A DNA stretch of 64,000 nucleotides from a bacterium (GTDB lineage: Bacteria; Bacillota_I; Bacilli_A; Izemoplasmatales; Izemoplasmataceae), in contig JAGYLV010000001.1 in assembly GCA_018400875.1 (NCBI GenBank), positions 1 to 64,000 on the forward strand. The letters are read 5' to 3'. How positions within the stretch are numbered: the first letter of the stretch is position 1; every line of letters starts with the position of its first letter. Under the pieces are notes generated by a model that saw nothing but the letters and a program-made list of their open reading frames with translations, had not been told where the DNA came from and ran no database searches. Made by a program: the position numbers and the translations under genes. Below, one piece after another: positions 34,728 to 43,978 of the stretch.

Positions 34728-35755
34728 TAAATTACTTTTAATTGATCGATTATTTTGAGATGCGCTTTGGCAATCGCATACGGGAAATCAGTTAGTGATA
34801 CGAACGATAATGCGGAATCATCCTTGAGTTCCACACGATGGACCACTAAATGCCAAACCTGATGTGAAAAGATGTGATCGAGTTTGAATGCCTCATCGTG
34901 GGTGTCCACATCAACTTTGAATTCCGACTCAAAAGATTTTAATGCCGTCTTTAAATCACCTTCATATTGCGGAAAGGTATAAAGGTTTGCAAGCAAACCA
35001 TTATCTGGACGTCTTACTAAAAACACTTTTTTCTCATGGGTGGTGACAAACACGTGATACGTTTTTTCTGTCCTTTTCGTATTTTTGATCATCACCGGGA
35101 GCTCACCTTGCGTGTCCGTTTGATAGGCCACACACATCGATTGCATGGGACAAACGTCACACTTCGGACTTTTTTGACAGACTGTGGCGCCTAGTTCCAT
35201 GAGTGCTTGGGTGAAATCACGTGGCGGGGCGTGTTCAATCATTGACTGGGCCACGCCTTCAACCACTCGGGCATTGGCCGGCTTCATCAGATCTTGGTCA
35301 TAGCCTGTTAACCGGGATATGACTCTCAGGACATTTCCATCGACAGCCGCACTCGGCTCATTGAAGGCAATCGAATGAATGGCCCGGGCAATATAACGAC
35401 CGACCCCTTTTAAAGATTCAATGGTTTTGAGGTCACTGGGAAACACTCCGTCCATCTCAAAACAAATCCGCTTGGCACTCTCATGGAGATGCTTGGCTCT
35501 TCGGTAATACCCTAAACCTTCCCAGTATTTTAAGACTTCATCTTCCGACGCATTCGCAAGCGTACATACCGTATCAAACCGCTTGATAAAGCGGTTGAAA
35601 TAAGGGACTGCCGTATCGACTTGCGTTTGCTGAAGCATGATTTCACTGACCCACGTAAAATAAGGATTATCAATGCCCCGAAACGGTAAATCCCGTTTAT
35701 GGACGTGATACCAATCCATCAGTGAATCGGCGGCTTGTTTGGGATTTTTAAGCAT
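34727..35755 (-). CDS. mutY: A/G-specific adenine DNA glycosylase
   Basis: Removes adenine mispaired with 8-oxoguanine; 342 residues. Catalytic Glu in SEIMLQQTQV, helix-hairpin-helix ESLKGVGRYIARAI, catalytic Asp in AAVDGNVLRV, and the 4Fe-4S cysteines C-x6-C-x2-C-x5-C (CQKSPKCDVCPMQSMC). A C-terminal Nudix-like 8-oxoG recognition domain follows (from about residue 225). The first 8 bases overlap folC, so the two are coupled. Confidence 0.95.
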   Translation of the reverse strand: MLKNPKQAADSLMDWYHVHKRDLPFRGIDNPYFTWVSEIMLQQTQVDTAVPYFNRFIKRFDTVCTLANASEDEVLKYWEGLGYYRRAKHLHESAKRICFEMDGVFPSDLKTIESLKGVGRYIARAIHSIAFNEPSAAVDGNVLRVISRLTGYDQDLMKPANARVVEGVAQSMIEHAPPRDFTQALMELGATVCQKSPKCDVCPMQSMCVAYQTDTQGELPVMIKNTKRTEKTYHVFVTTHEKKVFLVRRPDNGLLANLYTFPQYEGDLKTALKSFESEFKVDVDTHDEAFKLDHIFSHQVWHLVVHRVELKDDSALSFVSLTDFPYAIAKAHLKIIDQLKVI

Positions 35756-36986
35756 GCAGTGCCTCCAAAATCAAGCGGCGCATGGCAGAAATGACATATA
35801 AAGAGCCCGCAATGATGGTGGGTTCTTGGAGTTTGGCAATCTCATCTAAGGGCATAATGCTCGCTTTGGGATGGGTGGAACGCTCTAACATGAGCGATGC
35901 ATCCAGAGCCCTCGGGTGATCCACTTGGGTGAAAATGATTCGCTCAGCACGGGCTTCTAATCGTTTTTGCATGGGGCCGGTTTCTTTATCGGCCATCACC
36001 CCAAAGACAATGGTTAATGGGGCATCGTTAAAATACGCATCCAGGGAGGCTAAGAGACTTTCAATCCCGTTAATATTATGTGCCCCATCCAAAATAAACG
36101 GCCCCATTTGTTCAAAACGCCCCGGCCAAAAGGCCTCTTGAATGCCTTTTTGAATGGCATCAGCAGGGACGTTAAATCCTCTTTGGCTAAGTACCTGGGC
36201 CGCTTCAATGGCACACGCTGCATTACTTAATTGATGGGGACCGAGTAAATGGGTTAAATAATCCATTCCTTGATAGGTGAATGTTTGAGGGATGGACGGT
36301 TTAAAATCGAGTGATTCCGTCACAATGAACGACGCGTTATTAGCTTTTGCCTTCGCTTGGAATAGGGGAATGAGTGAAGGCTCTTTGACCCCACTCACTA
36401 ACGGAATGCCTGGTTTTACAATTCCCAGCTTTTCACCCGCAATGGCTTCTAAGGTATTTCCTAAAATCGCCATGTGATCAAACCCGATGGACGTAATCAC
36501 CGAAACTTCAGGAATGATGATATTGGTCGCATCGAGGCGACCCCCAATCCCAACTTCGATGACGGCGATATCAATATTTTCTTTAGCAAAATAGACAAAG
36601 CTTAAGAGCGTTGTCAGTTCAAAAAACGATAAATGCTCACTATATTTTTCCTGGTAGTCTTGATTCAAATCAAACATCTGATTGATCAACTCAAGTAACC
36701 GCTCATCGCTCACGGGCTGGTGATTAATCATGAAGCGTTCGTTAAATGATTCGATGTAAGGGCTGATATACATCCCAGTTTGATACCCAGCCGCCATCAA
36801 AATATGTGCGATAAACGCGACGGTTGAGCCTTTGCCATTGGTTCCAGCCACATGGACCATCGGAATCTTTTTTTCAGGATGACCGAGCATCGCACTCGCG
36901 TTTTCCATACGAACAAGATCGTATTTCGGCCCAAACTTTTGGACCGATTCAATCCAGGCCTGAGCCTCTTTAAGCGTATTAAACAT
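35748..36986 (-). CDS. folC: Folylpolyglutamate synthase / dihydrofolate synthase
   Basis: Mur-ligase-type ATP-dependent enzyme adding glutamate to folates, 412 residues. P-loop HVAGTNGKGST near residue 45, EVGIGGRLDATN, ITSIGFDHMAILG and the C-terminal ILDGAHNINGI are family landmarks. It sits between valS and mutY with 8-base overlaps at both ends, as valS-folC in Bacillus. Expression should follow the valS T-box. thyA and dfrA of the same pathway lie at 56077-57426. Confidence 0.95.
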   Translation of the reverse strand: MFNTLKEAQAWIESVQKFGPKYDLVRMENASAMLGHPEKKIPMVHVAGTNGKGSTVAFIAHILMAAGYQTGMYISPYIESFNERFMINHQPVSDERLLELINQMFDLNQDYQEKYSEHLSFFELTTLLSFVYFAKENIDIAVIEVGIGGRLDATNIIIPEVSVITSIGFDHMAILGNTLEAIAGEKLGIVKPGIPLVSGVKEPSLIPLFQAKAKANNASFIVTESLDFKPSIPQTFTYQGMDYLTHLLGPHQLSNAACAIEAAQVLSQRGFNVPADAIQKGIQEAFWPGRFEQMGPFILDGAHNINGIESLLASLDAYFNDAPLTIVFGVMADKETGPMQKRLEARAERIIFTQVDHPRALDASLMLERSTHPKASIMPLDEIAKLQEPTIIAGSLYVISAMRRLILEALHA

Positions 36987-39567
36987 TGGATTTAAGTTGA
37001 TTCAGAAGTTTTTCAAGGGCTTCTTTTTGGGCTTCAAATGCCGCTTTTTTTGCACGTTCTTCTTCCACTTTATGGGCGGGGGCTTTTTCCATAAAGCGGG
37101 GATTGGCAAGCATCCCTTCGGCGCGTTTAATCTCGCCTTCAATCCGGTCAAGTTCGGCTTCTTGTTTGGCGATTTCTTCGGTGATATCGACCAGAGAACC
37201 TAAGGGAATATAGACCGTAAAGCCCGCACCGACATGCGTGATGTCTTCGGGATTGGGGGTATAGTCATTGTTAAAGGAGAAGAGTTTCGGGTGAATGAAT
37301 TCTTCGATGATTTTGAAATTCTCCGTAAAAACGCGTTCATGTGAGGTTTCAAGATATACATCAATCGGTTTTTTAGGCCCAACGTTATAGTGAGACCGCG
37401 TTTGACGCACAAAAAGGACTAAGTCTTGAATGATGGAAAAATCACGCAAGGCTGATTCGTTATTTAAATGCGGCGCCGCTTCCGGCCAAGCGCTGATCAT
37501 GATGGAGGCATCCGTGACAAACGGTAAATGGAGGTATAAATATTCCGTCACAAACGGCATGAATGGATGCAGCAATTTTAACAGTTTGGTGAGAACCGTC
37601 CACATGGTCGTGAGCGTTTCGTGTTTGATTTCATCGTTTGAATGGCGCATCAATGGCTTACTCATCTCGATGTACCATGAGGCAAACGTGTCCCAACTAA
37701 AGGTGTAGATGGCGCGGGCGGCTTCTGAGAGTTCATACCGGCCGTACGCTTCATTGACATTTTTAAGCATCACTTCAAAGGCAGCTAAAATCATTTGATT
37801 GGGGAGGGCTTTGGGGGCGGACAAATCGACGAGTGCTTCTAAATCTTCCATCTGCATCATCGCATAGCGCGACATATTCCACAGTTTATTGATGTAGTTC
37901 CAACTCGATTCAACCTTCTCAAATTCAAACCGTAAATCCAGGCCGGGTGCTGAATTGGTCGTGAGGAAATACCGCAAGGTATCCATGCCGTATTTTTCTT
38001 TAATGTCTAAAGGATCGATTCCGTTCCCAAGTGATTTTGACATCTTTTGACCACTGGCATCTCTAATGAGACCGTGAATTAAGACATCTTTAAACGGCGT
38101 TTCACCGGTGAATTCGATGGCTTGAAAAATCATGCGTGCGACCCAAAAGAAGATAATATCGTAGCCAGTGACCATCACATCAGTCGGATAGTACCGCTTA
38201 AAATCGTCCGTGTTTTCGGGCCATCCCAACGTTGAAAACGGCCAAAGGGCCGATGAAAACCAGGTGTCTAAGACATCGGTATCTTGAACGTACCCTTCCG
38301 GTGGATTGGGGCCGACATAGACGTCATCGCCTTTATAGTAAGCCGGAATTCGGTGTCCCCACCAAAGTTGTCTGGAGATACACCAGTCTTGAATGGTTTC
38401 CATCCAATGGGTAAATATTTTTTCAAAGCGGGCCGGCACAAACTGCGCGGTAGAATTTTTGAGCGCATTTTCTGCCAATGTCTTCATGTCGACAAACCAC
38501 TGTAAGGAAAGTCTTGGTTCAACCACGACACCCGTGCGTTCTGAGTGACCGACGTTATGCGTAATTTTTTCAATTTTAGTGAGTAAGCCCGCCGCCTCTA
38601 AATCTTTAACCATCGCTTTGCGGCAAGCAAAGCGTTCCATCCCCTCATACTGATGGGCCATCGCGTTCATCGTCCCATCATCGTTCATGCATGATGGCAT
38701 CGCCAGGCCGTGCCGCTCGCCAATTTCAAAGTCATTGGGGTCATGGGCCGGCGTGACTTTTAAAGCACCCGTCCCAAATTCCCGGTCGACATAGTCATCC
38801 GCAAGCACCGGAATGAGCACATCCGTACCGGGAATTTTAACTTTTTGACCGACGAAGTGTTGACGCGCTTCATCTTCGGGATGAATGATGAGGGCGGTAT
38901 CGGCAAACATCGTTTCTGGCCGGGTGGTCGCGATTAAAATTTCATCGGATTCATCGGCAGTGAGGTAGCGTAAATAATAAAGCGCCCCCTCAATGTCTTT
39001 GCGTTCGACTTCGATATTCGAAAGTGCGGTTTTGGCCTCAACGTCCCAGTTGATGATGCGTTCTTTCCGGTAGATCAGTCCCTTTTCATAAAGCTTCACA
39101 AAGACGGTTTCAACCGCCTGACTCAAGCCATCATCTAAGGTAAACCGTTCTTTATCATAATCCACACTGATGCCTAAGGCTTCCCACTGGGCTCTGATCG
39201 TACTGGCGTATTCTTCTTTCCAGGCCCACGCTTCTTTTAAAAAGCCTTCTCTTCCCAGATCATACCGGCTTTTGCCTTCTTCTCTCAGTTTCGCATCAAT
39301 CTTAGCTTGCGTGGCGATGCCCGCATGATCCATGCCTGGTAAATAAAGAGCATCATACCCTTGCATGCGTTTCATCCGGATTAATATGTCTTGAATCGTA
39401 TTATCCCACGCATGGCCGAGGTGCAATTTACCGGTCACATTGGGGGGTGGAATGACAATGGTAAAAGGCGGCTTATTCGTGTCTTTACTTTTGAAATAGC
39501 CTTGGTCTTTCCAAATTTGGTAGCGGCCTTCTTCCACCGCTTTGTGGTCATACTTTGGTGCAATCAT
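36979..39567 (-). CDS. valS: Valyl-tRNA synthetase
   Basis: Class I aminoacyl-tRNA synthetase, 862 residues. HIGH-type PPPNVTGKLHLGHAW near residue 38 and KMSKSLGNG near residue 510 bracket the catalytic Rossmann fold and the editing (CP1) domain (ATTRPETMFADTA). The C-terminal tail (about 800-862) is the expected coiled coil. A T-box leader precedes it. AUG 39567 has GGAGG upstream. Confidence 0.97.
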   Translation of the reverse strand: MIAPKYDHKAVEEGRYQIWKDQGYFKSKDTNKPPFTIVIPPPNVTGKLHLGHAWDNTIQDILIRMKRMQGYDALYLPGMDHAGIATQAKIDAKLREEGKSRYDLGREGFLKEAWAWKEEYASTIRAQWEALGISVDYDKERFTLDDGLSQAVETVFVKLYEKGLIYRKERIINWDVEAKTALSNIEVERKDIEGALYYLRYLTADESDEILIATTRPETMFADTALIIHPEDEARQHFVGQKVKIPGTDVLIPVLADDYVDREFGTGALKVTPAHDPNDFEIGERHGLAMPSCMNDDGTMNAMAHQYEGMERFACRKAMVKDLEAAGLLTKIEKITHNVGHSERTGVVVEPRLSLQWFVDMKTLAENALKNSTAQFVPARFEKIFTHWMETIQDWCISRQLWWGHRIPAYYKGDDVYVGPNPPEGYVQDTDVLDTWFSSALWPFSTLGWPENTDDFKRYYPTDVMVTGYDIIFFWVARMIFQAIEFTGETPFKDVLIHGLIRDASGQKMSKSLGNGIDPLDIKEKYGMDTLRYFLTTNSAPGLDLRFEFEKVESSWNYINKLWNMSRYAMMQMEDLEALVDLSAPKALPNQMILAAFEVMLKNVNEAYGRYELSEAARAIYTFSWDTFASWYIEMSKPLMRHSNDEIKHETLTTMWTVLTKLLKLLHPFMPFVTEYLYLHLPFVTDASIMISAWPEAAPHLNNESALRDFSIIQDLVLFVRQTRSHYNVGPKKPIDVYLETSHERVFTENFKIIEEFIHPKLFSFNNDYTPNPEDITHVGAGFTVYIPLGSLVDITEEIAKQEAELDRIEGEIKRAEGMLANPRFMEKAPAHKVEEERAKKAAFEAQKEALEKLLNQLKSNV

Positions 39568-39580
39568 AGATGTCCTCCAT

Positions 39581-39795
39581 AAAAAAAATCCTTACCGAAA
39601 AATTCGATAAGGACGAACCTAAAAGTCCGCGGTACCACCTTGTTTTATTGGGTTTCAATACACTCATGAGCGTTTAACCCGGCTTAAGGGAATGCTTCTA
39701 CTAAAGTTCAAAGCACTGTCTCCAAGGGACTTCGGTAAGCGCGTGCATGTGCCTTTTCACCATCGGCACTCTCTTTGGATGACGCAACCTTACGT
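39581..39795 (-). ncRNA. T-box riboswitch controlling valS-folC-mutY
   Basis: The minus strand has the conserved T-box sequence AAGGTGGTACCGCGG (39627-39641) followed by a terminator, GTCCTTATCGAA / TTCGGTAAGGAT plus T8 (39581-39614). Upstream sequence folds as stem I; GTC at 39728-39730 is in a suitable place for the specifier and encodes valine, matching the downstream gene. Uncharged tRNA-Val would favour antitermination. Confidence 0.92.
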
Positions 39796-39799
39796 ACTC

Positions 39800-39829
39800 A
39801 TCTTATCAACGACACGTTTAGTGTATCAA
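39800..39829 (-). promoter_or_regulatory. Possible promoter of the valS leader
   Basis: Minus-strand TTGATA (39824-39829) and TAAGAT (39800-39805), spacer 18, overlapping the engB stop region and immediately ahead of stem I. It is a weak match. Confidence 0.4.
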
Positions 39830-40419
39830 GAAGCGCTGGGTTTGACAAGTTGAATCATCGTCTCAATGGCCGCGCGTAAGGCGTCGATGCCCCGGCCTTT
39901 GAGACTCGATACCATGTAGATGTTTTCTTTGCCGCAGGTAAATTTTTCAGTCGCTTCCGTGAAGATTTTATGGGCTTCAGATTGATTGAGTTTATCGCGT
40001 TTAGTGATGATGATGGAATAAGGGATATCCAAATAATCTAGGGTTTCGGCCATTTGTAGGTCTAACGGGTTTACCGTCTGACGCCCATCAATCAAGATAA
40101 AGGCATGCGTCATGCGTTCCGCCGCGATATAATCTTCAAACAAACTCGCAAAGCGGTCAGAATTTTTTTGCTTGTGCGCATACCCATAGCCCGGTAAATC
40201 GGCCACGTAAAAATCCCCGTGCATCCAGTAAAAGTTCACCGTTTTGGTTTTCCCAGGCATGGATGAGGTATAGGCGAGTTTTTTACGGTTTAAAAGCGCA
40301 TTTAACAGTGAACTTTTTCCGACATTGGAACGCCCAAAAAACGCGATTTCCGCGTTTAAAATATCAGGGTAATCTTTGGCTTTTTCGGCCATCCACGGCG
40401 TGTTCACTTTGACTTGCAT
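39826..40419 (-). CDS. engB: Ribosome-biogenesis GTPase EngB/YsxC
   Basis: Small GTPase needed for 50S maturation, 197 residues. G1 GRSNVGKSSL, G2/G3 TVNFYWMHGDFYVADLPGYG, G4 TKRDKL and a C-terminal SSLKGRG are all present. It follows lon as in Bacillus (lon-ysxC). A symmetric hairpin separates it from lon. Confidence 0.96.
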   Translation of the reverse strand: MQVKVNTPWMAEKAKDYPDILNAEIAFFGRSNVGKSSLLNALLNRKKLAYTSSMPGKTKTVNFYWMHGDFYVADLPGYGYAHKQKNSDRFASLFEDYIAAERMTHAFILIDGRQTVNPLDLQMAETLDYLDIPYSIIITKRDKLNQSEAHKIFTEATEKFTCGKENIYMVSSLKGRGIDALRAAIETMIQLVKPSAS

Positions 40420-40441
40420 GTCAGTTTCCTATCTAAGGAGA

Positions 40442-40466
40442 AAGAGGCAATCAATGATTGCCTCTT
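40442..40466 (-). repeat. Perfect hairpin between lon and engB
   Basis: AAGAGGCAATCA / TGATTGCCTCTT with one central base, containing the lon stop region. Followed on minus by TTTCTCCTT rather than a clean T run, so it probably weakens rather than stops transcription into engB or marks an mRNA processing point. Confidence 0.55.
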
Positions 40467-42792
40467 ACGCTTTTAAAGTATTGAATAATATGTCTTCCAT
40501 GGTTTCTACGGAGACGATTTCTAAGGCATCTCTCACTTCTTGGGGAATATCTTCGATGTCACGTTCGTTGAGTTTTGGAATCAAAATCTTTTTGAGTCCG
40601 CTGCGGTGCGCGGCGATGGCTTTTTCTTTGAGGCCCCCAATGGGTAATACGCGGCCTCTTAATGTCACTTCGCCGGTCATGCCAATCGTGTGGTCGATTT
40701 TTTTCTTGGATAGGGCACTGACTAACGCCGTAGTAATCGTCACACCCGCACTGGGCCCATCTTTAGGAACGGCCCCTTCTGGGACGTGGATGTGCACGTT
40801 TTGTTTTTCAAAGATTTTCGGATCGATGTTGTATTTATCCGCGTTGGCGCGAACATATGACATGGCGGCTTGAGCACTTTCTTTCATCACATCGCCCAGT
40901 TGACCGGTGAGTGAAAGGGCGCCATTGCCCTCATAAAAGGCCACTTCAACGGCTAATGTGTCGCCGCCAAATTGCGTATACGCAAGGCCTGTGGCGACCC
41001 CAATTTGATCTTCTTGGTCGGCTTTGTTGTTGGAGAATTTTGATTTTCCTAAGAAAGTGTAAAGATTCGCTACATCCACACTGACGTGTTTTTTCTTTTC
41101 CCCGAGAATGACTTTAATCGCTTTGCGGACGATGGTCCCAAAGAGACGATCGAGCTGACGGACGCCGGCTTCTCTTGTATGTTCACGGATAATGGCCATG
41201 ACCGCATCATCGCTGATGGTTAATTTTTTCGGGTCTAAGCCGTGGGTTTCGATTTGTTTGGGAATCAAGTGTTCTTTCGCAATGTTGAATTTTTCAATTT
41301 CGGTGTAACTGGAAAGTTCAATGATTTCCATCCGGTCTCTTAAAGGTGCAGGGATATTACCTAAATAATTGGCCGTGGCGATGAACAACACTTGCGATAA
41401 ATCATAGGTATCTTCTAAATAATGATCGGAAAAGTGCGTGTTTTGTTCGGGGTCTAAGACTTCTAATAAAGCACTGCTTGGGTCCCCTTTGTAATCCGAC
41501 CCTAATTTATCCACTTCATCCAATAAATAAACAGGATTGATGACTTTGGCTTTTTTCATGCCTTGTAAAATCCGGCCTGGCAAAGCCCCTAAATAGGTTC
41601 TCCGGTGCCCTCTAATTTCAGCTTCGTCTTTCACGCCCCCAAAGGATTGTTTGACAAATTCCCGGTTGAGCGCTTTGGCAATCGATTGAACGAGTGAAGT
41701 TTTCCCGACGCCCGGTGGGCCGACTAAACACAGAATCGTTTGGGGATTTTTACCCGTTAAGAGTTTCACGGCGAGATATTCCATGATCCGTTCTTTGACT
41801 TTTTCTAACCCAAAGTGGGTGGTCTCTAAAGCTTTTTCAGCTTTGATAATGTCTTCTTCATCTTTGGAGAATTCATTCCAAGGCAGTTCGACTAAAAAGT
41901 CAAGATACGTCCGGATGACACCCGACTCACCACTTGATGCGGGCAGGGTTTCATATCTTGAAAGCTCATATAACGCTTTTTCTTCAATGGCTTCAGGCAT
42001 TTTTTTGGCGAGAATTTTTTCTCTGAGTTCTTCAATTTCCGATTCTTTTTTGGCTTTATCACCCAGTTCTTCTTGAATCGCTCTGAGTTTTTCTCTTAAA
42101 TAGTATTCGCGTTGGTTTTCATCGATGTTCTTTTTGACGGTCCGGTTGATCTTATCTTCAATCTCATTCATGTGTTTTTCTTTTTCAATGTCTTGAATGA
42201 GGAAATTGAGGCGATCTTCTAAGTTCGCGGTTTCGATGTATTTGAATTTTTCTTTTTCCGAAATCTTCAAATTACTGGCGACCACATCGGCCAGTTTCTC
42301 CGAAGAAACCCCCGATTGAATCATTTCGATGGTTTGTTTGGAATTATTGAGAATGCCTTGGGCATTGTCCATGACCATCTTCACAATGACCCGGACCAAG
42401 GCAATTTCTTCATCGACATCGTTTTGCACGGTCGGCATGGTTTCAAACTGGGTTTGAATGAACGGTTCCATTTGATCGACCGCGACAATTTTGGCCCGGA
42501 CAATCGGATCAAATTTCACTTTGAAGTTCCCATTGGGAAGTTTGATTTTGATGCCGATTTTTGCGACAACACCTACGGGGAGCATATCTTTTTCACTGGG
42601 ATCTTCAATCACAGGATTTTCTTGAACGAGTAAAAACACATGATTGTCATGGTTGCGTTCAGCTTCTAATAATGCTTGTTTGGAGACACTCCGGCCTACT
42701 TCAGTGCGCACATCGGTGGAAGGAAATGGGGCAATTCCCCGAATGGCGATGGCGGGCAAGGTGCCTTTGGTTTGCGTGGTTTTGGAGTACAT
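40465..42792 (-). CDS. lon: ATP-dependent protease Lon
   Basis: Cytoplasmic AAA+ serine protease, 775 residues. N-terminal substrate-recognition domain (about 10-200) and coiled coil, AAA domain with CLVGPPGVGKTSL and VYLLDEVDK, and C-terminal protease domain with the catalytic Ser in PKDGPSAGVTI (about residue 675) and Lys in GGLKEKAIAA. Start at ATG 42792; GTG 42798 belongs to the ribosome site GAGGTG. Its promoter holds a palindrome. Confidence 0.97.
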   Translation of the reverse strand: MYSKTTQTKGTLPAIAIRGIAPFPSTDVRTEVGRSVSKQALLEAERNHDNHVFLLVQENPVIEDPSEKDMLPVGVVAKIGIKIKLPNGNFKVKFDPIVRAKIVAVDQMEPFIQTQFETMPTVQNDVDEEIALVRVIVKMVMDNAQGILNNSKQTIEMIQSGVSSEKLADVVASNLKISEKEKFKYIETANLEDRLNFLIQDIEKEKHMNEIEDKINRTVKKNIDENQREYYLREKLRAIQEELGDKAKKESEIEELREKILAKKMPEAIEEKALYELSRYETLPASSGESGVIRTYLDFLVELPWNEFSKDEEDIIKAEKALETTHFGLEKVKERIMEYLAVKLLTGKNPQTILCLVGPPGVGKTSLVQSIAKALNREFVKQSFGGVKDEAEIRGHRRTYLGALPGRILQGMKKAKVINPVYLLDEVDKLGSDYKGDPSSALLEVLDPEQNTHFSDHYLEDTYDLSQVLFIATANYLGNIPAPLRDRMEIIELSSYTEIEKFNIAKEHLIPKQIETHGLDPKKLTISDDAVMAIIREHTREAGVRQLDRLFGTIVRKAIKVILGEKKKHVSVDVANLYTFLGKSKFSNNKADQEDQIGVATGLAYTQFGGDTLAVEVAFYEGNGALSLTGQLGDVMKESAQAAMSYVRANADKYNIDPKIFEKQNVHIHVPEGAVPKDGPSAGVTITTALVSALSKKKIDHTIGMTGEVTLRGRVLPIGGLKEKAIAAHRSGLKKILIPKLNERDIEDIPQEVRDALEIVSVETMEDILFNTLKA

Positions 42793-42819
42793 AGTCACCT
42801 CATGTAAAGGAATAGTTAA

Positions 42820-42848
42820 AGTATACCGTGTTTAAAACACGTAAGCAA
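42820..42848 (-). promoter_or_regulatory. lon promoter with palindrome in the spacer
   Basis: Minus-strand TTGCTT (42843-42848) and TATACT (42820-42825) spaced by 17 bases. CGTGTTTAAAACACG (42827-42841) is a perfect 7-1-7 inverted repeat lying wholly in the spacer, a likely repressor site. It does not resemble CIRCE or a CtsR heptad repeat. Confidence 0.7.
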
Positions 42849-42862
42849 TTTATAAGCAACCC

Positions 42863-42887
42863 AAAAAAAAAGACACTTTCGCGTCTT
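42863..42887 (-). terminator. Terminator after ptsH
   Basis: AAAGACGC / GTGTCTTT with a GAAA loop and a T9 run on minus, 3 bases after the ptsH stop; ends the rnjA-to-ptsH gene run. Confidence 0.85.
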
Positions 42888-42890
42888 TTC

Positions 42891-43157
42891 TTACTTGATG
42901 AGTCCCAATTCTTTCATTTCATTTAAGAGTGAAGAAAGAATGCTGTCTGCGTCGTCACCTTCGACTTTGAGGATAATCTCGGCGTCTTTGGGGACTCCTA
43001 GACTCATCAGGCCCATGATGCTTTTCGCATCAATGGAACGTTTCTTGTAAGTAATGGACACATCTTCATCAAAACTTGCGGCTAAATGTGCGACTTTCGA
43101 TGCAGGCCGGGCATGCATACCTGCAGGGTCAATAATGACTACGGATTTTTCTGCCAT
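42891..43157 (-). CDS. ptsH: Phosphocarrier protein HPr
   Basis: 88 residues. GMHARPAS carries the phosphorylatable His15 for sugar phosphotransferase transfer, and SIMGLMSLG carries Ser46, the HprK/P site used for CcpA-type catabolite control in Bacillota. ptsI is not adjacent. A catabolite role is relevant to the sugar island at 15373-27156. Confidence 0.95.
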   Translation of the reverse strand: MAEKSVVIIDPAGMHARPASKVAHLAASFDEDVSITYKKRSIDAKSIMGLMSLGVPKDAEIILKVEGDDADSILSSLLNEMKELGLIK

Positions 43158-43168
43158 GTGTTTCTCCT

Positions 43169-43978
43169 TTATTTATCTTCATAGTGCGACACCATATCGA
43201 TGACACCTAGATGATTATTATCGAATCGAGTGACATGCGTCGCAGCGGCTTTGGCGGTTTCAGAGCCATTGATCATGGCATAAGAATGTTGGGATAAAGC
43301 GAGCATTTCAGCGTCATTGTCATTATCTCCAAAAACCACTAAACGGTCAAGCGGAACTCCCCGTTGTTCTAAATAGGTTTTCAGCGTTCCCCCCTTGGTA
43401 ATCCCGTGGGGTAAAATGCTGAGGTAATTTTCCATGCTTTGGGTGACGGTCGCTTGAATGCGGGTTTTGAGTGCGGCTTTATGGGTTTTCAAAGCCTTAT
43501 CGTTATCAAACTGGGCGAGGATTTTATAGACCGTTTTCCCTTGGATATCTTCCAATGAGGCACCTTGATGGTTGATCAGTGGGTATTCTGGAAACATCGT
43601 CATGAAGCGATCATAATAACCGAGTTCGTAATTTTCGGTGGTGTAAAGGGCATTACTGGTGGAGACTGAATAGGCAACATTAACTTCGTTCAAATAGGCA
43701 ATCGTCGCTTGGATATCGGCATCACCGATGCCGGCTTCAAAGAGATTTTCACCAGACGCTAAATCATGAATGACGGCACCGTTATTGAGAATGCAGCGGT
43801 CTTTCACCCCTAAAAAATCGAGATAAGGCTGCGTGATTTCTAACGCCCGGCCGGTGGCCACAAACGTTTCATGGCCTTTATTTTTCAGCCGGTCAAACAT
43901 GGCTTTAACTTCGGGGGCCATTTCTTTGGCATCGTTTAAAAGCGTGCCATCGAGATCAAAAACGAAAAAGTATTTCAT
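43169..43978 (-). CDS. HAD-superfamily phosphatase, Cof type
   Basis: 269 residues, Cof/YwpJ-type HAD hydrolase. FVFDLDGTLLND has the nucleophile Asp; FVATGRAL is motif II; ITKGGTLKTYL and VVFGDNDNDAEMLALS give motifs III and IV, and the C2 cap lies between. Members dephosphorylate sugar phosphates or flavin/pyridoxal phosphates; the substrate here is unknown. Its ATG overlaps the tig stop (TAATG) and ptsH follows after 11 bases. Confidence 0.9.
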   Translation of the reverse strand: MKYFFVFDLDGTLLNDAKEMAPEVKAMFDRLKNKGHETFVATGRALEITQPYLDFLGVKDRCILNNGAVIHDLASGENLFEAGIGDADIQATIAYLNEVNVAYSVSTSNALYTTENYELGYYDRFMTMFPEYPLINHQGASLEDIQGKTVYKILAQFDNDKALKTHKAALKTRIQATVTQSMENYLSILPHGITKGGTLKTYLEQRGVPLDRLVVFGDNDNDAEMLALSQHSYAMINGSETAKAAATHVTRFDNNHLGVIDMVSHYEDK

